From JANTGF01 sp033791445 (GTDB taxonomy: Bacteria > Bacteroidota > Bacteroidia > Bacteroidales > VadinHA17): a stretch of DNA of 11,453 bases. The DNA is taken from the NCBI GenBank assembly GCA_033791445.1, contig JASJGS010000056.1, positions 1 through 11,453 of the forward strand, written 5' to 3'. The notes below the pieces were generated by a model that saw only the letters and a list, made by a program, of their open reading frames with translations, was not told where the DNA came from and did not search any database. The number at the start of each line of letters is the position of its first letter. Within the stretch, counting starts at the first letter, position 1. Positions 7,236 to 11,453 of this stretch are shown one piece after another. Both the position numbers and the translations under genes were made by a program.

Positions 7236-8198
7236 TTACTTGTACTCAGGGCAGTGTACGGATTCATCTACAATAATCCCTTTATTGTATTTATAAAAGC
7301 CAACTCCTGCCTTTTTACCAATTTTACCGGCTCTCGCCAATCGCTTAATTATTGGGTTTGGTTTAAACTTATACTCACCAAATTCCTGGTAGAGGTTTTC
7401 CATACTTCGTATTATTTTATCCAATCCAATACGGTCAGCCAATTCCAGTGGCCCGAATTGCATACCAAAACCCAACCTCATTGTTTCATCTACATTGGAA
7501 GCAGAAGAAACACCTTCCATTAGAGTTTCACAGGCCTCGTTAATTAGAGTAACAATTAAACGAGTACTAATATTTCCGGGCGATTCAATCAAGCTTATAA
7601 CCTTTTTATCGAGCAAGCGGGCAAATTTAACGCAATAATCAAAGGCCTGATCAGAGGTGCGGATGCCACGCACCACCTCTACTATTTTGACAGTGGATGC
7701 CGGAGATAAAAAATGCAATCCAACAGCTCTTTCAGGATGTTCCAATGCAGAGGCAAGGTCAGAGATAATCAGGGTAGATGTATTGGAAGTAATTAGGGTA
7801 CTTTCAGAAACTACAGCTTCCACTTTCCTGAAGATATCTTTCCTGAGCTCCAGGCTGGTCCCAGGTTTTCGGGAGTTAATGGACTCAATTACCAGGTCAC
7901 AATCACTGATATCATGATATTCAGTTGTACCATGAATACGGGAAAGAATGGCGCGTTTTTCATTTACCGTTAAACCCCATTTATTAATTACCTCATCGAG
8001 GCTTGCATTTAATTCAAGGAAAACCTGGGTTACTCTTTCCTCAGAAACATCCACAAAGACCACTTCTATTCCATTCCGGCTAACGACCTGTGCAATCTCC
8101 TGGCCCAGTGTCCCACAACCAATTATTCCCACCTTTTTCAAAGAGCCTTGTTTTCTAACTCTCTTACTCAAAGCAAAATCTTCTAATACTTCTCCCAT
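7236..8198 (-). CDS. hbd: 3-hydroxybutyryl-CoA dehydrogenase-like protein (divergent active site)
   Basis: This is a member of the 3-hydroxyacyl-CoA dehydrogenase family, which interconverts acetoacetyl-CoA-type substrates and 3-hydroxyacyl-CoA with NAD(H). It is 320 aa, longer than the usual about 282, because of an extra N-terminal stretch (1-20) and a C-terminal tail after GFYKY. The NAD motif VGIIGCGTLGQEIA is at 23-36, with Asp50 after the second strand. Further landmarks are SNTST (138-142), HFLSP (162-166), KIVEVVRG (171-178), INEACETLMEG (219-229), GPLELADRIGLD (249-260) and GKKAGVGFYKY (294-304). His162 and Glu174 match the catalytic His/Glu pair. However, the conserved Asn of PGFxxNR is Thr212 (PGNISTR), and HFFNP has become HFLSP. 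No Met lies between residue 1 and the NAD motif, so the ATG at 8198 is the likely start. The operon context suggests a role near butyryl-CoA, but thiolase, crotonase and butyryl-CoA dehydrogenase are absent here. It may act on another acyl-CoA or be regulatory. Confidence 0.85.
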   Translation of the reverse strand: MGEVLEDFALSKRVRKQGSLKKVGIIGCGTLGQEIAQVVSRNGIEVVFVDVSEERVTQVFLELNASLDEVINKWGLTVNEKRAILSRIHGTTEYHDISDCDLVIESINSRKPGTSLELRKDIFRKVEAVVSESTLITSNTSTLIISDLASALEHPERAVGLHFLSPASTVKIVEVVRGIRTSDQAFDYCVKFARLLDKKVISLIESPGNISTRLIVTLINEACETLMEGVSSASNVDETMRLGFGMQFGPLELADRIGLDKIIRSMENLYQEFGEYKFKPNPIIKRLARAGKIGKKAGVGFYKYNKGIIVDESVHCPEYK

Positions 8199-8236
8199 TA
8201 TACTATTTTGTTTTAATCATTCCCATTACAAATATC

Positions 8237-9241
8237 TTAACTTATTCCGGCAGCCTGATTGGCAGTTACGGCAATCATATTTACTATATCTCTCACATAA
8301 CACCCTCTTGACAAATCGTTTATAGGTGCTGCCATACCTTGCAATACAGGTCCTAAGGCTTCCGCATGGGCTATCCTCTGTACGAGTTTATAGGCTATAT
8401 TTCCAGACTGCAGATCGGGAAATATCAGTACATTGGCTTTACCGGCAATTTCACTATCAGGACATTTTTTACGACCAACAGATTCTACAATGGCAGCATC
8501 AAGCTGAAGTTCGCCATCAATTTTCAAATCAGGTGCCATTTGTTTTGCAATGGCTGTAGCATTTTTCACTTTATCAACCAGCTCATGATTCGCACTGCCC
8601 CTTGTGGAAAAGCTTAACATGGCCACCCTTGGTTCAAGGCCAGCAATTACTTTTGCTGTATGGGCTGTAGCTACTGCAATTTCAGCAAGTTCATTTTCAT
8701 TTGGATCTGGATTGACCGCACAATCGGCAAAAACAAGCATTCCGTTCTCCCCAAATTCATTGTCATTCAAAATCATTATAAAGGCGCCGGAAACCACACT
8801 AATACCGGGTTTTGTTTTTACAAACTGAAATGCGGGTCGAAGTACATCGCCAGTGGAATTGTCAGCACCTGCCACCTCCCCATCAGCATCTCCATTCTTA
8901 ATCATTAAGGTTCCCAGATATAGAGGATCTTCAATAAGCTCCAGGGCATTTTCATAAGTAAGACCTTTATGGCCTCTTAACTTAACCATCAATTTGGCGT
9001 ACTGCTCTTTCTTATTATGGTTTTTAGGATCAACAATGGTGGCATCCTTGATATTCTCCAAACCCAATCTATCTGCATCCGCAAGGATACTCTCAGGAGA
9101 ACCCAGAATTATTATATCAGCAATTTTATCCTGTATCGAAATATCGGCCGCTTTTAAAGTTCTTTCTTCATAAGCTTCAGGTAAAACGATTCTCTTTAAT
9201 TCTTTTCTGGCATTTTCCTTTATACTTTCTATTAAATCCAT
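8237..9241 (-). CDS. pta: Phosphate acetyltransferase
   Basis: Phosphate acetyltransferase (EC 2.3.1.8) converts acetyl-CoA and phosphate to acetyl-phosphate and CoA. At 334 aa it is the short single-domain form, without the regulatory N-terminal domains of the E. coli enzyme. Key residues line up with Methanosarcina thermophila Pta at a constant +2 offset: Arg89 (KLRG), Arg135 (DVLRPAFQ), Ser311 and Arg312 (LSRGC) and Asp318 (VRDIVN). Other family blocks are GEVAGADNST (121-130), KTKPGISVVSG (142-152), LSFSTRGSA (209-217), DGELQLDAA (242-250) and FPDLQSGNIAYKL (274-286). It is the first gene of the five-gene operon, starting with the ATG at 9241 behind a Bacteroidota-type promoter candidate. 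It pairs functionally with ackA two genes later. The assignment is firm. Confidence 0.96.
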   Translation of the reverse strand: MDLIESIKENARKELKRIVLPEAYEERTLKAADISIQDKIADIIILGSPESILADADRLGLENIKDATIVDPKNHNKKEQYAKLMVKLRGHKGLTYENALELIEDPLYLGTLMIKNGDADGEVAGADNSTGDVLRPAFQFVKTKPGISVVSGAFIMILNDNEFGENGMLVFADCAVNPDPNENELAEIAVATAHTAKVIAGLEPRVAMLSFSTRGSANHELVDKVKNATAIAKQMAPDLKIDGELQLDAAIVESVGRKKCPDSEIAGKANVLIFPDLQSGNIAYKLVQRIAHAEALGPVLQGMAAPINDLSRGCYVRDIVNMIAVTANQAAGIS

Positions 9242-9279
9242 TCTAAATCAACTATTTACATTTCTAAATTTCAATTCCT

Positions 9280-9310
9280 CAAAAGTCCCACAAAATAGCC
9301 ATTTTTCAAA
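9280..9310 (-). promoter_or_regulatory. Candidate promoter of the pta-hbd-ackA-ptb-buk operon
   Basis: On the minus strand TTTG (9310-9307) is followed after 19 bp by GACTTTTG (9287-9280), matching the Bacteroidota -33 / -7 consensus TTTG ... TAnnTTTG at all but one defined base with good spacing. Predicted transcription would start near 9276, about 35 nt before the pta ATG. It is the best-spaced promoter candidate in the window. Confidence 0.42.
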
Positions 9311-9323
9311 TGATTATTATCAT
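9310..9323. promoter_or_regulatory. CRP/FNR-type palindrome upstream of pta
   Basis: ATGAT-TATT-ATCAT is a perfect 5+4+5 inverted repeat. Its core TGAT-N4-ATCA is the same as the core of the E. coli FNR box (TTGAT-N4-ATCAA), while the outermost base pair differs. It abuts the candidate -33 element of the pta promoter and is centred about 40 bp upstream of the predicted start, the position used by class II CRP/FNR activators. The binding protein is not known, and a chance palindrome in AT-rich DNA remains possible. Confidence 0.4.
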
Positions 9324-9471
9324 AAATTATAGGTTATGAAACATGATTTATCTCTTTTTTATTCTGACAGAAATAAAATCAATTTACTTTCCCAAAATGA
9401 CTCAATGGCATTTTGTTATTTTTTTAAATAAATGATAACTTAAAGGTTCCATTTTAAAACATACTATCTAT

Positions 9472-11453
9472 ATGTTAGACGCTCATAATAAAGACATTAC
9501 CATAATAATAAATGGCCTCAACAATGAAATCGATGGAGATGTTTATACCGATAAGACAATGTTACTGCTTTATTCTACTGATGCATCTGCCTATAAAGAG
9601 ATGCCCCTTGCAGTAATTTGTCCAAAAAACAAAGAAGATATTCGGAAAGTGATTGTTTTCTGTAATGAAAACAAAATTTCATTGATTCCGAGAACGGCTG
9701 GAACATCCCTGGCTGGCCAGGTGGTAGGAAATGGTATTGTAGTAGATGTATCAAAGTACCTTACCCGAATCCTTGATTTTAATAGAGAAGAACAATGGAT
9801 CAGGGTTGAGCCAGGTGTGGTACTCGACGAATTAAATCTATATCTCAAACCAGAAGGATTATTTTTTGCACCGGAAACTTCTACATCAAATAGATGTATG
9901 ATGGCAGGAATGCTGGGAAACAACTCCTGTGGGGCCCACTCCCTATTGTATGGAAGTACAAGAGAGCATACTCTTGAAGTGGAAACCTTCTTAAGTAACG
10001 GATCTGAGGTTACTTTTGGCCAGCTTGGTATGGAAGAGTTTGAAAAGAAATCGAAAAATGATAACCTGGAGGGTAAAATCTACAAGAAACTTAAGGAAAT
10101 TTTGGATGATCCGGTAAATCGTGAAGAAATAGAGAGAGAATATCCAAATCCAAAACTAAACCGAAGAAATACAGGCTATGCCCTTGATTTGCTAATGAAA
10201 AGCCAACCCTTTGTTGAAGAAGGCCCGGCATTCAATATGAGTAAACTGTTGGCTGGTTCTGAGGGAACGCTAGCCTTTACAACTGCAATCAAACTTAATC
10301 TTGTTCCCTTGCCTCCTCCAAACAAGGTATTGGTCTGTGTGCATTTTGATACTATTGAATCCTCCTTTAAAGGCAATCTGGTTATGTTAAAATACAAGCC
10401 TGGTGCCGTTGAAATGATGGATAGGGTGATCCTGGAGCTCACACGCGAAAATATTGAGCAGGAAAAAAATCGCTTTTTTGTAAAGGGAAGTCCTGCCGCT
10501 ATCCTGGTGGCGGAATTTGCCAGAGACAGCCAGCAGGAGATTGATGAGATTGTATCAAAAATGGTGGCAGAATTGCGTGAAGAAGGCCTGGGTTATCATT
10601 TTCCAGTTGTTGCTGGTGCTGATATTCAAAAGGTTTGGAATTTGCGAAAAGCCGGCCTGGGAATACTTTCCAATATGAAGGGAGATGCCAAGCCTGTTCC
10701 TGTTATTGAAGATACAGCTGTAGATGTGAATGAACTTCCTGAATATATGGAAGATTTTAAACAGATTCTTGAAAGATATGGAAAGAAAGGAGTCTATTAT
10801 GCTCACATAGGTGGCGGAGAGCTCCATTTAAGGCCTATACTAAACCTGAAGGATAAAAAGGATGTAGAACTGTTTCATACCATTGCAGAGGATACTGCCA
10901 GGCTGGTAAAGAAATATAAAGGTTCCCTTAGTGGAGAACACGGCGATGGGAGGCTTAGAGGTGAGTTCATTCCCTTGATGATTGGAGAGAAGAACTACCA
11001 GTTGTTGAAAGAGGTTAAAGAAGTTTGGGACCCTGATTACATTTTTAATCCAGGGAAAATTATTGATACGCCCAAAATGAACACCCAGTTGCGTTATGAT
11101 CCGGAGGTTCAAACGCCTGAGTTTGATACTATCTTCGATTTTTCTGATACAAATGGTTTTGTTAGAGCTGCAGAGAAATGCAATGGTAGCGGCGATTGCC
11201 GTAAAAGTGAAATTATTGGAGGGACCATGTGTCCCAGCTATATGGCCACTCGTGATGAGAAAAACACAACCCGGGCAAGGGCAAATATTCTTCGTGAATT
11301 ACTCACACAGCCCCAGAACAAAAATCCCTTCAACCAGAAGGAAATTTATGATGTTCTTGACCTTTGTCTATCCTGTAAAGGATGCAAATCGGAATGCCCA
11401 TCCAATGTGGACATGACCAAATTAAAAGCTGAATTTCTTCAGCATTATTACGA
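9472..11453 (+). CDS. FAD-linked 2-hydroxyacid dehydrogenase fused to iron-sulfur domain (3' truncated by window end)
   Basis: The reading frame is open from the ATG at 9472 to the window end (660 codons, no stop). An in-frame TAA at 9436 and no other ATG between support this start. The FAD-binding PCMH/FAD_binding_4 domain spans about 40-280, with PRTAGTSLAGQ (73-83), the segment NNSCGAHS (150-157) and a LAGSEGTLAF block (260-269). The FAD-oxidase C-terminal domain (about 285-535) contains HIGGGELHLRP (445-455) and SGEHGDG (487-493), the metal/substrate site of GlcD-like enzymes, then FNPGKI. A ferredoxin-like region follows, with CNGSGDC (570-576), MCPS (586-589) and the [4Fe-4S] motif CLSCKGCKSECP (632-643). 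Such fusions (E. coli YdiJ and relatives, about 1000 aa) oxidise D-2-hydroxyacids such as D-2-hydroxyglutarate or D-lactate and pass electrons onward. About 300 residues, probably with CCG-type cysteine domains, should follow beyond the window. The exact substrate is not decidable here. Confidence 0.93.
   Translation, partial: MLDAHNKDITIIINGLNNEIDGDVYTDKTMLLLYSTDASAYKEMPLAVICPKNKEDIRKVIVFCNENKISLIPRTAGTSLAGQVVGNGIVVDVSKYLTRILDFNREEQWIRVEPGVVLDELNLYLKPEGLFFAPETSTSNRCMMAGMLGNNSCGAHSLLYGSTREHTLEVETFLSNGSEVTFGQLGMEEFEKKSKNDNLEGKIYKKLKEILDDPVNREEIEREYPNPKLNRRNTGYALDLLMKSQPFVEEGPAFNMSKLLAGSEGTLAFTTAIKLNLVPLPPPNKVLVCVHFDTIESSFKGNLVMLKYKPGAVEMMDRVILELTRENIEQEKNRFFVKGSPAAILVAEFARDSQQEIDEIVSKMVAELREEGLGYHFPVVAGADIQKVWNLRKAGLGILSNMKGDAKPVPVIEDTAVDVNELPEYMEDFKQILERYGKKGVYYAHIGGGELHLRPILNLKDKKDVELFHTIAEDTARLVKKYKGSLSGEHGDGRLRGEFIPLMIGEKNYQLLKEVKEVWDPDYIFNPGKIIDTPKMNTQLRYDPEVQTPEFDTIFDFSDTNGFVRAAEKCNGSGDCRKSEIIGGTMCPSYMATRDEKNTTRARANILRELLTQPQNKNPFNQKEIYDVLDLCLSCKGCKSECPSNVDMTKLKAEFLQHYY

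Noticed and set aside
9591..11112. Several minus-strand frames of about 90-110 codons
   Set aside because: They lie entirely inside the FAD/Fe-S dehydrogenase frame, which carries unmistakable family motifs on the plus strand.

Overview
The window looks like a chromosomal segment of a Bacteroidota member (Cytophagia/Bacteroidia-like). Four signs point there. The exported hydrolase ends in a type A type-IX-secretion (T9SS) sorting domain with a YPNP motif. Most start codons have A/T-rich leaders rather than clear Shine-Dalgarno sequences. Several upstream regions hold TTTG / TAnnTTTG-like promoter elements. The base composition is AT-rich and even, and I see no RNA gene, CRISPR array, insertion sequence or prophage.

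Left part (1-3865). A short run of 10-bp-period TGAAAC repeats lies at the window edge. It is followed by a minus-strand SlyD-type peptidyl-prolyl isomerase with a Cys/Gly-rich metal-binding tail. Next comes a minus-strand small outer-membrane beta-barrel protein, whose best start is the ATG at 1600. A plus-strand short-chain dehydrogenase (SDR) follows, divergent from the barrel gene. It converges on a minus-strand secreted SGNH hydrolase with a PKD domain and a T9SS tail, which starts with TTG. These genes are not obviously functionally linked.

Centre (3959-9241). Five minus-strand genes with gaps of 19-41 nt form one apparent operon, in transcription order pta - hbd-like - ackA - ptb - buk. 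It holds two parallel routes from acyl-CoA to acyl-phosphate to acid plus ATP: Pta/AckA for acetate and Ptb/Buk for butyrate or a similar short or branched acid. A 3-hydroxyacyl-CoA dehydrogenase homologue sits second. A hairpin with a U tract follows buk. A Bacteroidota-type promoter can be read in front of pta, and a symmetric TGAT-N4-ATCA palindrome of the CRP/FNR box type lies just upstream of its -33 element, about 40 bp from the predicted transcription start. Together this reads as a fermentation or overflow cassette for substrate-level phosphorylation, possibly under redox or oxygen control. Two of its enzymes lack a residue normally regarded as catalytic: the Buk Asp is Asn131, and the HBD Asn is Thr212.

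Right part (9472-11453). A plus-strand gene, divergent from the operon and cut off by the window end, encodes a large fused FAD-linked 2-hydroxyacid dehydrogenase plus iron-sulfur protein of the GlcD/YdiJ kind. It shares the 230-bp intergenic region with pta. Oxidation of a D-2-hydroxyacid feeding 2-oxoacid and acyl-CoA metabolism would fit beside the acid-producing operon, but this link is inference.

No gene-free stretch exceeds 300 bases. The longest are 748-985, where I see only a weak slyD promoter candidate, and 9242-9471, described in the features.
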